A DNA stretch of 64,000 nucleotides from Luteimonas endophytica (GTDB lineage: Bacteria; Pseudomonadota; Gammaproteobacteria; Xanthomonadales; Xanthomonadaceae), in NCBI RefSeq assembly GCF_029887875.1, contig NZ_JARXRM010000045.1, positions 326,597 through 390,596 on the forward strand, read 5' to 3'. The translations under genes were made by a program, and so were the position numbers. The notes below the pieces were generated by a model. The model ran no database searches, had not been told where the DNA came from, and worked only from the letters and a program-made list of their open reading frames with translations. Shown one piece after another: positions 46,050 through 56,473 of this stretch (its first letter is position 1; the number at the start of each line of letters is the position of its first letter).

Positions 46050-46531
46050 GCGCGCTGCCCGCTGGCATGGCGGACGTTGCCCCGGGCCTGCGCCCGATGC
46101 GCGAGGGCGACCTGGACGCGGTGATGGCGATCGAGCGTCGCGCCTATCCCTTCCCCTGGACGCCGGGGATCTTCCGCGACTGCCTGCGGGCCCGGTACCC
46201 GGCCTGGGTGCTGCGGGCCGGCGACGGGATCCTCGGCTACGGCGTGGCCAGCGTGGCCGCGGACGAGGCCCACGTGCTCAACCTCTGCATCGATCCCGAG
46301 CGGCAGGGACGCGGGCACGGCCGCCGCCTGCTGCGCGCGCTGCTGCGCATCGTCCAGGCGGAGGGCGCGGCGCGGGTGTTCCTGGAGGTGCGCCCGTCCA
46401 ACCCGCATGCGATCGCGCTCTACCACGACGAGGGGTTCAACGAGATCGGCCGGCGCCCGCGCTACTACCCCGCCATGCACGGGCGCGAAGACGCCATCGT
46501 GATGGCGATCGAGCTGCTCCCCGGCGGCTGA
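46046..46531 (+). CDS. rimI: Ribosomal protein S18 alanine N-acetyltransferase
   Basis: A GNAT acetyltransferase that modifies the N-terminal alanine of S18. 161 residues from a GTG at 46046, or 154 from the ATG at 46067. Motifs: RPMREGDLDAVMAIERRAYP, FPWTPGIFRDCL, the acetyl-CoA loop CIDPERQGRGHGRRLLRALL and EVRPSNPHAIALYHDEGFNE. The GTG overlaps the stop of the preceding gene, supporting coupled translation and the longer start. Confidence 0.92.
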   Translation: MSALPAGMADVAPGLRPMREGDLDAVMAIERRAYPFPWTPGIFRDCLRARYPAWVLRAGDGILGYGVASVAADEAHVLNLCIDPERQGRGHGRRLLRALLRIVQAEGAARVFLEVRPSNPHAIALYHDEGFNEIGRRPRYYPAMHGREDAIVMAIELLPGG

Positions 46532-46570
46532 GTCGGCGCCCGCGGCGGCGGCGCTGCGCCGGGAACGCCG

Positions 46571-49534
46571 CTACAGGCGCGCGCGCTGCGCGGCGAGGGT
46601 CTCGCGGCGGGCGTTCCAGTCGGCCAGGCGCTGGCGCTCCTGCTCGACCACGGCGGCGGGCGCGTTCTGCACGAACGTGGCGCTGCCGAGCTTGCCTTCG
46701 CACTTGCCGATTTCGGTCTCGACGCGCCGCAGCTCCTTGTCCAGGCGCGCGCGCTCGGCGTCGAGATCGACCAGTCCCTCCAGCGGCACGAACAGCCGCA
46801 GCGCGCCGACCACCCCGGCCGCGGCCGGGGGCGGATCGCCGGCGACGGTGTCGATCCGCTCCAGCCGCAACAGGAACGACAGTTGCGAGGCGAACCGGCC
46901 GACCCGGGCCGCATCGTCGGCGCTGCCGCCCTGCAGCAGCAGGGCGACCCGGCGCGCGGGCGCGACCCCCAGCTCGCTGCGGATGCGGCGCAGCGCCGAG
47001 ACCATCTCGCGCAGCCATTCCACGTCGGCCGCGGCGCGCGCGTGGCCGGAGACGTCGTGGTCGGCCGCGCGCGGGTAGGGCTGCAGCGAGATCGTCGCCG
47101 CCTCGATGCCGAGCCGCGGCGCGACCTGGCGCCACAGCGCCTCGGTGACGAACGGCATCAGCGGGTGCAGCAGCCGCAGCAGCGCCTCCAGCACCACCAG
47201 CAGGGTGCGGCGGGTGCTGTCGGCGGCCGCGGCGTCGCTGCCCTGCAGCGCCGGCTTGGCCAGCTCTACGAACCAGTCGCAGTACTCGTTCCAGGCGAAT
47301 TCGTACAGGGTCTGGGCGAGCAGGTCGAAACGATAGGCGGCGAAATGGGTTTCGGCTTCTGCGGCGGTCTTCGCGAGGCGGGAGAGGATCCAGCGCTCCG
47401 CATCGGTAACGGGTGCGGGAGCCTGCGATTCCCGATTCCCGACTCCCGATTCCCGGCCTTCGGTGTTCATCAGCACGAAGCGGGTGGCGTTCCACAGCTT
47501 GTTGCAGAAGTTCTTGTAGCCCTCGGCGCGGCCGAGGTCGAACTTGATGTCGCGGCCGGGACCGGCCAGCGCCGCCATGGTGAAGCGCAGCGGGTCGGCG
47601 CCGTGGGCGGCGATGCCGTCGGGGAACTCCTTGCGGGTGGCCTTCTCGATCTTCGCCGCCATCTGCGGCTGCATCAGCCCGGTGGTGCGCTTGGCGACCA
47701 GCGCGTCGGCGGAGATTCCGTCGATGATGTCGAGCGGGTCGAGGATGTTGCCCTTCGACTTGGACATCTTCTGGCCGTCCTTGTCGCGCACCAGCCCGGT
47801 GATGTAGACGTCGCGGAACGGGATCGTGCCGGTGAGCGCGTCGGTCATCATGATCATCCGCGCCACCCAGAAGAAGATGATGTCGAAGCCGGTGACCAGC
47901 ACGCTGCTCGGCAGGAATTCGTCGAAGCCGCGCTCGCGCATCGCTGCCTGGTCCGGCCAGCCCAGGGTGCTGAACGGCCACAGCGCCGAGGAGAACCAGG
48001 TCTCCAGCACGTCGCTGTCCTGGCGCAGGGGCACGTCTTCGCCGAGGCCGGCGCGGGCGCGCGCGTCGGCTTCGTCGCGGCCGACGTGGATGTTGCCGGC
48101 CTCGTCGTACCAGGCCGGGATGCGGTGGCCCCACCAGAGCTGGCGGCTGATCGTCCAGTCCTGGATGTTCTCCATCCAGTGGCGGTAGGTGTTGATCCAG
48201 TTCGGCGGCACGAACTTCACCGATCCGTCCTGGACGAGTTCCATCCCGCGGCGGCCCATTCCGTCCATGCTCACGAACCACTGGTCGGTCAGGTACGGCT
48301 CGATCACCGAGCCGGAGCGGTCGCCGAACGGCTGCATGATCGGCTTCGACTCGACCAGCGGCTCGCCGTCGGCACCGGTCACGGCCAGGCCTTCGGCGGT
48401 GATCGCCGCCACCACCCGCTGGCGGGCTTCGTAGCGGTCCAGCCCGCGCAGCTCGTCGGGCACCAGGTTGAGGGCGCCCACGTCGGCGGGGGGGCGTTCG
48501 CCGCAGGCGATCTGGCCTGCGATCCGCGCGCTCTCCTGGTAGGGCAGGCCGTCGACGCGCATGCGCGCGTGGCTGTCCATCAGCGCGTAGAGCGGGATCC
48601 CGTTGCGCGCTGCCACGGCGTAGTCGTTGAAGTCGTGCGCGCCGGTGATCTTCACCGCGCCCGAGCCGAACGCCGGATCCGGATATTCGTCGGTGATGAT
48701 GGGGATCAGGCGCCGGTGTTCCTTCGGCCCGACCGGGATCTCGCACAGATTGCCGACGATCGGGGCGTAGCGCGGGTCGTCCGGGTGCACCGCCACTGCG
48801 CCGTCGCCCAGCATGGTCTCCGGGCGGGTGGTGGCGATGGCGATGTAGTCGCGGGTTTCCCGCAGGGTCACGTTGCCTTCGGCATCGCGCTCGACGTATT
48901 CGTAGCTCTCCCCGCCGGCCAGCGGATACTTGAAGTGCCACATGTGGCCGGGGACTTCGCGGTTCTCGACCTCCAGGTCGGAGATCGCGGTGTCGAGCAC
49001 CGGGTCCCAGTTGACCAGGCGCTTGCCGCGGTAGATCAGGCCCTGCTCGTACAGGCGCACGAAGGCCTCGAGCACGGCCTTCGACGGCATCGCGTCCATG
49101 GTGAATACGCTGCGGCTCCAGTCCCCCGAGGTGCCGAGCCTGCGCATCTGCCGCTCGATGGTGTCGCCGGACTGCCGCTTCCATTCCCAGACCCTGGCGA
49201 TGAATCCTTCGCGGCCCAGCGTATCCCGGGTCTCGCCCCTGCCTTCGCGTTCCAGGTTGCGGGTGACCACCATCTCGGTGGCGATGCCGGCGTGGTCGCT
49301 GCCCATCTGCCACAGGGTGCGGAAGCCGCGCATCCTGTGGTAGCGCACCAGTGCGTCCTGCAGGGTGTGCTGGAACGCGTGGCCCATGTGCAGGGTGCCG
49401 GTGACGTTCGGCGGCGGCAGCAGGATCACATAGGCGGGCCCTTCGCCGCGTGGCGCGAACGCGCCCGAAACCTCCCATTCGGCGTATAGGCGGGACTCGA
49501 AGCTGGCGGGATCATAGCTGGGGGCTAGGGGCAT
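46571..49534 (-). CDS. valS: Valyl-tRNA synthetase
   Basis: Charges tRNA-Val. A 987-residue class I synthetase with the HIGH-type motif [16 protein letters not shown], the CP1 editing domain ([32 protein letters not shown]), and KMSKS in [17 protein letters not shown]. The C-terminal coiled-coil arm ([20 protein letters not shown]) is present. Odd: between FVLMNTEG and [10 protein letters not shown] lie residues [12 protein letters not shown] encoded by four heptamers of a GATTCCC-type repeat (47427-47454), an in-frame repeat insertion. The ATG at 49534 gives the normal [13 protein letters not shown] start; an upstream ATG at 49591 runs through repeats. Confidence 0.97.
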   Translation of the reverse strand: MPLAPSYDPASFESRLYAEWEVSGAFAPRGEGPAYVILLPPPNVTGTLHMGHAFQHTLQDALVRYHRMRGFRTLWQMGSDHAGIATEMVVTRNLEREGRGETRDTLGREGFIARVWEWKRQSGDTIERQMRRLGTSGDWSRSVFTMDAMPSKAVLEAFVRLYEQGLIYRGKRLVNWDPVLDTAISDLEVENREVPGHMWHFKYPLAGGESYEYVERDAEGNVTLRETRDYIAIATTRPETMLGDGAVAVHPDDPRYAPIVGNLCEIPVGPKEHRRLIPIITDEYPDPAFGSGAVKITGAHDFNDYAVAARNGIPLYALMDSHARMRVDGLPYQESARIAGQIACGERPPADVGALNLVPDELRGLDRYEARQRVVAAITAEGLAVTGADGEPLVESKPIMQPFGDRSGSVIEPYLTDQWFVSMDGMGRRGMELVQDGSVKFVPPNWINTYRHWMENIQDWTISRQLWWGHRIPAWYDEAGNIHVGRDEADARARAGLGEDVPLRQDSDVLETWFSSALWPFSTLGWPDQAAMRERGFDEFLPSSVLVTGFDIIFFWVARMIMMTDALTGTIPFRDVYITGLVRDKDGQKMSKSKGNILDPLDIIDGISADALVAKRTTGLMQPQMAAKIEKATRKEFPDGIAAHGADPLRFTMAALAGPGRDIKFDLGRAEGYKNFCNKLWNATRFVLMNTEGRESGVGNRESQAPAPVTDAERWILSRLAKTAAEAETHFAAYRFDLLAQTLYEFAWNEYCDWFVELAKPALQGSDAAAADSTRRTLLVVLEALLRLLHPLMPFVTEALWRQVAPRLGIEAATISLQPYPRAADHDVSGHARAAADVEWLREMVSALRRIRSELGVAPARRVALLLQGGSADDAARVGRFASQLSFLLRLERIDTVAGDPPPAAAGVVGALRLFVPLEGLVDLDAERARLDKELRRVETEIGKCEGKLGSATFVQNAPAAVVEQERQRLADWNARRETLAAQRARL
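47427..47454. repeat. Four GATTCCC-type heptamers inside valS
   Basis: Plus-strand GATTCCC, GATTCCC, GACTCCC, GATTCCC in tandem (28 nt), read on the coding strand as GGGAATC units. The same GATTNNN period appears upstream of valS and holC. The unit count sets the valS frame, so copy number cannot change freely. Confidence 0.85.
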
Positions 49535-49543
49535 GGGAGCGGC

Positions 49544-49557
49544 GATTGGTGATTCGT
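49544..49557. repeat. GATTNNN heptamers upstream of valS
   Basis: Plus-strand GATTGGT-GATTCGT, continued by degenerate heptamers (GGTTGGC, AGGTCGT, GATCGGC). It begins 9 bp upstream of the valS start codon on the minus strand. No normal ribosome binding site is visible there. Confidence 0.65.
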
Positions 49558-49598
49558 GGTTGGCAGGTCGTGATCGGCAGTCACCAATCACGGCTCTC

Positions 49599-50018
49599 CT
49601 ACATATCGTATTTCTTCAGCTCCAGGCCGAGCGCCTTGTAGCGCTTCCAGCGCTCGCGCAGCGGGCCGCGCGCGGATTCGTCGGCCGGAACCACCTCCAG
49701 CACCCGCTCGAAGCCGCCCTCGACCGCGGCGTCGCGCAGGTTGATCACCAGCGGGCGCATCGGCGGGTCGAGCTCCGGCGAGGCGATCAGCACCGGCGTG
49801 TCGTCGTCCTCTTCGCCGCCGGCGATCTGGTGGGCGACGTAGGCATCCTCGCCCATGTCCCAGAGCAGATCGTCGAGCGCCTCGGCCTGTTCGCGGTCGC
49901 GCGCCAGCACCAGCGTCGGGAGGTTGGCGTCGTGCGCCTTGCGCGCCAGCTCGCAGACCAGGCGCAGCGGCTCGGCGCGGAAGCGCGGCTTGGCGATCAG
50001 GTAGAAGTCGGCGCGCAT
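49599..50018 (-). CDS. holC: DNA polymerase III chi subunit
   Basis: A 139-residue protein that ties the clamp loader (through psi) to SSB. It shows the chi pattern: an early [60 protein letters not shown], then a nucleotide-binding-like fold with [20 protein letters not shown] and the C-terminal [18 protein letters not shown]. It sits between pepA and valS, its usual place in gammaproteobacteria. Confidence 0.94.
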   Translation of the reverse strand: MRADFYLIAKPRFRAEPLRLVCELARKAHDANLPTLVLARDREQAEALDDLLWDMGEDAYVAHQIAGGEEDDDTPVLIASPELDPPMRPLVINLRDAAVEGGFERVLEVVPADESARGPLRERWKRYKALGLELKKYDM

Positions 50019-50027
50019 CTGGACGGG

Positions 50028-50055
50028 GATTGGTGATTCGTGATTATTGATTCGC
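50028..50055. repeat. Four GATTNNN heptamers upstream of holC
   Basis: Plus-strand GATTGGT, GATTCGT, GATTATT, GATTCGC in perfect 7-nt phase. The first 15 nt are identical to the copy upstream of valS, and both copies begin 9 bp from a start codon. A further degenerate set in opposite orientation lies at about 50112-50140, before the pepA stop at 50141. Confidence 0.75.
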
Positions 50056-50140
50056 GAAGGCGGGTTCGTGCCTCACTTGTGGTGCGCCGGCACGACGCGG
50101 TGCGTCTGCGTTCATCGAATCACCATTTGCCGAACACCGA

Positions 50141-51628
<1,488 letters not shown>

Positions 51629-51758
51629 CAACCAGATTCCGTGTGCGGGTCCTTACAATCGGGCGTCTTGTCGCGACCGTGACGGCCGCTGGGCCGTACT
51701 GTCGCGGCGCAGATGCGCCCGAAAACCAATCCCCAAGTCTAAAGCAACCCGTCTCTCG

Positions 51759-52844
51759 ATGCCGAAGCTCGACAGTTACCTGTTCCGCGAATTCGCCCAG
51801 GCCACCTTCGCGGTGCTGGTGGTGCTGATGGTGGTCAGCCTCGGCGGCGTGTTCGCCGACGTGCTCGGCGACATCGCGCGCGGCCGGGTCCCGGCAGGGA
51901 TGATGCTGTCGCAGCTCGGCCTGCAGGTGCTCAACTACCTGCCGCTGATCCTTCCGCTGGGGCTGCTGCTGGGCCTGCTGCTCGGGGTCGGGCGGCTGTA
52001 CCGCGATTCGGAGATGCCGGTGCTCACCGCCACCGGGGTCGGCCCGGTGCGCCTGCTGCGGCCGGTGCTGCTGCTGCTGCTGCCCATGGTCGCCTTCATC
52101 GGCCTGTGTTCGCTGTGGTTGGGGCCGTGGGCCCGCGACTACTCCCAGCGGATGATCGAGCAGGGCAGCCGCAGCATGCTGGTGGCGGGGCTGGAGGCGG
52201 GCCGGTTCGTCGAACTGCCCGGCGGACGCGGCGTGGTCTACGTCGGCGGGATGTCCAACGACGGCTCGCAGATGGCCCGGGTGTTCGTGTACCAGCAGGA
52301 CGAGGAGCGGATGGACGTGACCACCTCCGCGACCGGCCGGCTGACGGTCGAGGCCAGCGGCGACCGCTTCCTCACCCTGGACGACGGCTTCAGGGTCGAG
52401 GGCCCGCAGCGCGAGGGCCTGGATTTCCGCCTCATGCGCTTCGCCAGCAACGAGCTGCACCTGCCCGACGCCGAGGGCAGGCGCGACGAGGGCGACCCGG
52501 AACTGCAGCCGACCCTGGACCTGTTCGGAGACGACCGCCGCGAGGCCCGCGCCGAACTGCATTTCCGCATCGCCCCGCCGCTGCTGGCGCTGGCATTCGG
52601 CCTGCTCGCGGTGCCGCTGGCGCGCAGCCCGCCCCGGCAGACACGCTACGGCCGCACCATGCTGGCGTTCCTGGGCTATTTCGTCGGCGTCAACCTCATG
52701 CTGCTGGGCCAGGACTGGCTGGCAGAGGGGACCATCCCGATCGCCCTGGGGCTGTGGTGGCTGGTGCTGCCGCTGCTGGCCCTGGGCGCCTGGATGTACT
52801 TCGGCGACGGCCGCCTCGGGCGCCCGCGGAGGCCGGCGCGATGA
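51759..52844 (+). CDS. lptF: LPS export ABC transporter permease LptF
   Basis: A 361-residue inner-membrane half of the LptB2FG exporter that extracts lipopolysaccharide. It has three N-terminal helices (ATFAVLVVLMVVSLGGVFAD; LNYLPLILPLGLLLGLLLGV with the coupling segment YRDSEMPVLTATGVGPVRLL), a periplasmic beta-jellyroll (residues about 130-265) and three C-terminal helices. Its stop overlaps the lptG start (ATGA). Confidence 0.94.
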   Translation: MPKLDSYLFREFAQATFAVLVVLMVVSLGGVFADVLGDIARGRVPAGMMLSQLGLQVLNYLPLILPLGLLLGLLLGVGRLYRDSEMPVLTATGVGPVRLLRPVLLLLLPMVAFIGLCSLWLGPWARDYSQRMIEQGSRSMLVAGLEAGRFVELPGGRGVVYVGGMSNDGSQMARVFVYQQDEERMDVTTSATGRLTVEASGDRFLTLDDGFRVEGPQREGLDFRLMRFASNELHLPDAEGRRDEGDPELQPTLDLFGDDRREARAELHFRIAPPLLALAFGLLAVPLARSPPRQTRYGRTMLAFLGYFVGVNLMLLGQDWLAEGTIPIALGLWWLVLPLLALGAWMYFGDGRLGRPRRPAR

Positions 52845-53950
52845 TGCCGTTTCCGCGGCTCCACGACCTCTACGCCGCGCGCGTGGTCACGGTGACGGTG
52901 ATGCTGACCTGGGCGGTGCTGGTCGGCATGGACCTGGTGGTCAGCGGGCTGTTCTCGGAGATCGACGACATCGGCCAGGGCAACTACGGATTCTTCCAGG
53001 CGCTGACCTACGTGCTCTACAGCGTGCCGCGCCGGGCCTACACGATGTTCCCCACTGCCGCGGTGATCGGCACGCTGATGGGCCTGGGGCAGCTGGCCGC
53101 CACCTCGGAGCTGACCGCGCTGCGCGCGCTGGGCCTGTCGCGCAAGCGTCTCAGCGCCTCGGTGGCGGTGCCGCTGCTGCTGCTGACGGTGGTGATGATC
53201 CTCAATGGCGAGACCCTCGCGCCCTGGGCGCAGCGCAGCGCCGACGGGATGAAGGCCTCGGCGAAGTCGAAGGACCTGATCGTGGCGCAATACTCCGGGC
53301 TGTGGGCGCGCGAAGGCGACACCTTCCTCAACGCCCGCACCGGCCAGGAGCGCAGCGACGAGGACCGCCATTGGCTGGAATTGAGCGACGTGCGCCTGTT
53401 CGAGTTCGACGACGACGGCCGCCTGGCCTCGGTGGCCAGCGCCGCCACCGCCGAGCACGACGGCGGTGGCTGGCTGCTGCGCGACGTGCGGCGGGTCTGG
53501 TTCGAAGAGCGCTCGGTCACCGAGACCTCGGTGGACCAGGAACGATGGGCCTCGCAGCTCGATTCGGCGGCGCTGGCCACCGCCGGCAACCTGTGGCGGC
53601 CGCGCTACCAGCGCGCCGCCGATCTGCGCAGCGGCATCGAATACCGGCGGCGCAACGGACTGGACGCCAGCGAGTACGAGGAACACTACTGGGGCCGCTG
53701 GTTCTATCCGATCAACGTGCTGGCGCTGTGTCTGGCCGCGATTCCGTTCGCCTTCGGCAGCCTGCGCAGCGGCGGGCTAGGGCGGCGGCTGTTCATCGGC
53801 GTGGTGTTCGCGCTCGGTTTCTGGCTGCTGCAGAACCAGTTCGTGCGCCTGGCGGGGGTCTACCAGTTCGATTTCCGCCTGGCCTACCTGGTTCCGCCGG
53901 CAGTGATGCTGACGGTGTCCTTCCTGCTGTTCCGGCGCAGGAGCGGCTAG
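52841..53950 (+). CDS. lptG: LPS export ABC transporter permease LptG
   Basis: A 369-residue partner of LptF. Helices and coupling segment: GMDLVVSGLFSEIDDIGQGN, PTAAVIGTLMGLGQLAATSE, then LTALRALGLSRKRLSASVAV. The periplasmic jellyroll runs from about residue 130 to 265, followed by three helices ending in MLTVSFLLFRRRSG. The start at 52841 (ATGATG) is preceded by CGGAGG. Cotranslated with lptF. Confidence 0.94.
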   Translation: MMPFPRLHDLYAARVVTVTVMLTWAVLVGMDLVVSGLFSEIDDIGQGNYGFFQALTYVLYSVPRRAYTMFPTAAVIGTLMGLGQLAATSELTALRALGLSRKRLSASVAVPLLLLTVVMILNGETLAPWAQRSADGMKASAKSKDLIVAQYSGLWAREGDTFLNARTGQERSDEDRHWLELSDVRLFEFDDDGRLASVASAATAEHDGGGWLLRDVRRVWFEERSVTETSVDQERWASQLDSAALATAGNLWRPRYQRAADLRSGIEYRRRNGLDASEYEEHYWGRWFYPINVLALCLAAIPFAFGSLRSGGLGRRLFIGVVFALGFWLLQNQFVRLAGVYQFDFRLAYLVPPAVMLTVSFLLFRRRSG

Positions 53951-54046
53951 GGCCGTCTTGGCGCTCCGGTCGCGCCAACAGGGCCCAGGCCGCTCCCGGG
54001 GGATCGCATTGGCGCGGTGACGGCCGCGCCGCTGCCGCGTGGGGCG

Positions 54047-54514
54047 TCAGCGCAGCCGGGGCTCGCGGATCGCCCGCGTGGCGCTGGCGCGGTCGTGCCA
54101 GGTCAGCCGGTCGCGGTCGAGCCAGGCCCACCAGAAGCCGAGCCCGCCCGCCAGCAGCGACAGCGTGCCGACCAGATAGCGCCGCCACAGCGCGCGCCAG
54201 CCGGGCTGCCCGCCGGCGGCATCGCGCACCCGCAGCCGCCACGGCCGCATGCCCAGGGTCTGCCCGCCGCGCCGCCAGCTGACTGTCGCGTACACACCGG
54301 TGACCAGCCAGCATGCCGCCCACAGCAGCCAGCCCAGGGCGGTGAACGGCGCCACGAACTCGCGCGTGTCGTGCCCGGCCAGCAGGTAGCCCAGGTTGAA
54401 CAGGAACGACAGCGCGAACCACAGGGCCGCCGCGGGCCACAGGTCGTAGAGTAGGGCCAGCAGACGCCAGCCTACGAGCGCGCGCGGCCTTGCCGGCGGA
54501 AGCGGGGATTCCAT
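54047..54514 (-). CDS. RDD family membrane protein
   Basis: A 155-residue small membrane protein. RALVGWRLLALLYDLWPAAA gives the RDD signature (R near the start of helix 1 and D at its end). Two further hydrophobic segments follow (FTALGWLLWAACWLVTGVYA; YLVGTLSLLAGGLGFWWAWL), with the conserved loop RRGGQTLGMRPWRLRVRDAA between. Function unknown; some RDD proteins act as Na+/H+ antiporters. Divergent from xerD with 52 bp between starts. Start at 54514 puts the RDD motif near the N-terminus. Confidence 0.87.
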   Translation of the reverse strand: MESPLPPARPRALVGWRLLALLYDLWPAAALWFALSFLFNLGYLLAGHDTREFVAPFTALGWLLWAACWLVTGVYATVSWRRGGQTLGMRPWRLRVRDAAGGQPGWRALWRRYLVGTLSLLAGGLGFWWAWLDRDRLTWHDRASATRAIREPRLR

Positions 54515-54566
54515 CGCCACAGGATAAGGCGCGGTCGCGGGTTTTTCTTTTCGGTAAGCTCGCCGC

Positions 54567-55538
54567 ATGACTCCCACGCCGGCCGACCGTCGCACCCGGG
54601 CGCTGCGGTTGCCGCCGCTGCCCGAGGCCGATGCGCGCGCGATCGATGCGTTCCTGGACGCGATCTGGGCCGAGCGCGGCCTGGCGCGGCAGACCCTCGA
54701 CAGCTACCGCCGCGATCTTGCCGGGCTGGCGCGGTGGCGCGAGGGCCGTGGCGGCGGGCTCGCCGGGGCCGACCGCGGCGCCCTGCTGGACTATCTCGGC
54801 TGGCGTACCGGACTGGGCTATACCGCGCGCAGCAACGCCCGGCTGCTGTCGGCGCTGCGCGCGTTCTATGCTCACCGTCTGCGCCGCGGCGATCGCGCCG
54901 ACGACCCCACCGCGCTGCTGGAAGCGCCGCGCCAGGGACGCAATCTGCCCAAGGCGCTGACCGAGAGCCAGGTCGGTGCCCTGCTGGCGGCGCCCGACGG
55001 CTCGACCGCCACGGGCCTGCGCGACCGCGCCATGCTGGAACTGATGTACGCCTGCGGGCTGCGGGTCAGCGAGCTGGTGGGGCTGCCGGCCAACGGCGTG
55101 AACCTGCGCCAGGGCGTGTTGCGGGTCAGCGGCAAGGGCGGCCGCGAACGGCTGGTGCCGCTGGGCGAGGAGGCGCAGCACTGGCTGGAGCGTTATCTGC
55201 GCGAGGCGCGGCCGGCGCTGGCCGGCGGACGGCCGGTCGCGGCCGGCGCCGGCGGCGACGCGCCGCTGTTCCTGGCCCCGGGCGGCGCCCCGCCGACCCG
55301 GCAGCAGTTCTGGGCCACGGTCAAGCGCCACGCCGCAGCCGCCGGCATCGACCCGGCGCGGGTCAGCCCGCACGCCCTGCGCCACAGCTTCGCCACCCAT
55401 CTGCTCAACCACGGGGCCGACTTGCGCGCGCTGCAGATGCTGCTCGGTCACAGCTCGCTGTCGACCACCCAGATCTACACCCTGGTGGCGCGCGAGCAGC
55501 TCAAGCGGCTGCACGCCCGGCATCACCCGCGCGCCTGA
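54567..55538 (+). CDS. xerD: Tyrosine recombinase XerD
   Basis: Works with XerC to resolve chromosome dimers at dif. 323 residues. The N-terminal SAM-like core-binding domain ([20 protein letters not shown]) is followed by the catalytic domain: Arg in [11 protein letters not shown], Lys in [13 protein letters not shown], HxxR in [17 protein letters not shown], His in [15 protein letters not shown] and the nucleophile Tyr in the same stretch. Slightly longer than the usual ~300 residues because of a basic N-terminal lead and a glycine/alanine-rich loop near residue 225. Confidence 0.95.
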   Translation: MTPTPADRRTRALRLPPLPEADARAIDAFLDAIWAERGLARQTLDSYRRDLAGLARWREGRGGGLAGADRGALLDYLGWRTGLGYTARSNARLLSALRAFYAHRLRRGDRADDPTALLEAPRQGRNLPKALTESQVGALLAAPDGSTATGLRDRAMLELMYACGLRVSELVGLPANGVNLRQGVLRVSGKGGRERLVPLGEEAQHWLERYLREARPALAGGRPVAAGAGGDAPLFLAPGGAPPTRQQFWATVKRHAAAAGIDPARVSPHALRHSFATHLLNHGADLRALQMLLGHSSLSTTQIYTLVAREQLKRLHARHHPRA

Positions 55539-55613
55539 CGCTCAGCCGGCGGTGGGACGGGGCATGAGACAATCCCGTTCCCGTCCCCCGACGCCCGCGA
55601 TGGTCCGCAGCGC

Positions 55614-56414
55614 ATGAAAGCCTTCCTGTTCGTCCTGTTCGGCGCCTTCAGTCTTTCGGCCTGCGCCCAGTCTCCGGCGCCGGGTCCCGACGGCGCGGCG
55701 CCGGCCCCGGCGGTGCCGGACGCGGCCGTGGAAGCCGAGCCGGGTACGCCCGAGGCCCGCGCGGTGGCGGCGATCCGCAAGCTCAACCCGCGGGTCGAGA
55801 TCGACCGGGTGGCGGCCGCGCCGATCGAGGGCTTCCGCGAGGTGGTGGTCGCGGGCCAGGTCCTCTACGTCAGCGACGACGGCCGCTACCTGCTGCAGGG
55901 CGCGCTTTTCGACGTCGAGCAGGGCCGCGACGTCAGTCAGGACGGCCTGGCCGAGGTGCGCCGCGAGCTTCTGGCGGCGGTGCCGGCCAGCGACCGCATC
56001 GTGTTCGCGCCGGAAGACCCCGACTACACGGTCACGGTGTTCACCGATACCGAGTGCGGCTATTGCCGCAAGCTCCACCAGGAGATCGACGAATACAACC
56101 GCCTGGGGATCGCCATCGAGTATCTGGCGTTCCCGCGGATGGGCCCGGCCAGCCCGGATTTCGACGAGATGGTCTCGGTGTGGTGCGCCAGCGACCGGCG
56201 CCAGGCGCTGACCGATGCCAAGAACGGCAAGCGCGTGCCCAAGCGCGACTGCACCAACCCGGTGGCCATGCACTACGCGCTCGGCCAGCGCCTCGGCCTG
56301 ACCGGCACGCCGATGATCGTCAGCGAGCAGGGCGTGCAGATGCCCGGCTACATGCCGCCGGCGGCGCTGCGCGAGACGCTAGACCAGCTGGCCGGCGAGG
56401 CGCCGCAGGGCTGA
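55614..56414 (+). CDS. dsbC: Thiol:disulfide interchange protein DsbC (lipoprotein-type)
   Basis: A 266-residue periplasmic disulfide isomerase. The signal carries a lipobox (AFSLSAC, Cys 17), so the protein is probably membrane-tethered, unlike the soluble E. coli enzyme. The dimerisation domain ([20 protein letters not shown]) is followed by a thioredoxin fold with active site [16 protein letters not shown] (CGYC) and the cis-proline loop [11 protein letters not shown] second cysteine pair (VWCASD, KRDCTNP) matches the family. Lies 60 bp before purL. Confidence 0.93.
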   Translation: MKAFLFVLFGAFSLSACAQSPAPGPDGAAPAPAVPDAAVEAEPGTPEARAVAAIRKLNPRVEIDRVAAAPIEGFREVVVAGQVLYVSDDGRYLLQGALFDVEQGRDVSQDGLAEVRRELLAAVPASDRIVFAPEDPDYTVTVFTDTECGYCRKLHQEIDEYNRLGIAIEYLAFPRMGPASPDFDEMVSVWCASDRRQALTDAKNGKRVPKRDCTNPVAMHYALGQRLGLTGTPMIVSEQGVQMPGYMPPAALRETLDQLAGEAPQG

Positions 56415-56473
56415 GCCCGCCCGGGCGGCACGCGTCCGCTACAATAGCGCCCCGCCCCACACCCCTGTCGGAC

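Noticed and set aside
54567..55538. XerD-like gene as a mobile-element integrase
   Set aside because: Close to chromosomal XerD in motifs and length, next to housekeeping genes, with no attachment site or cargo.
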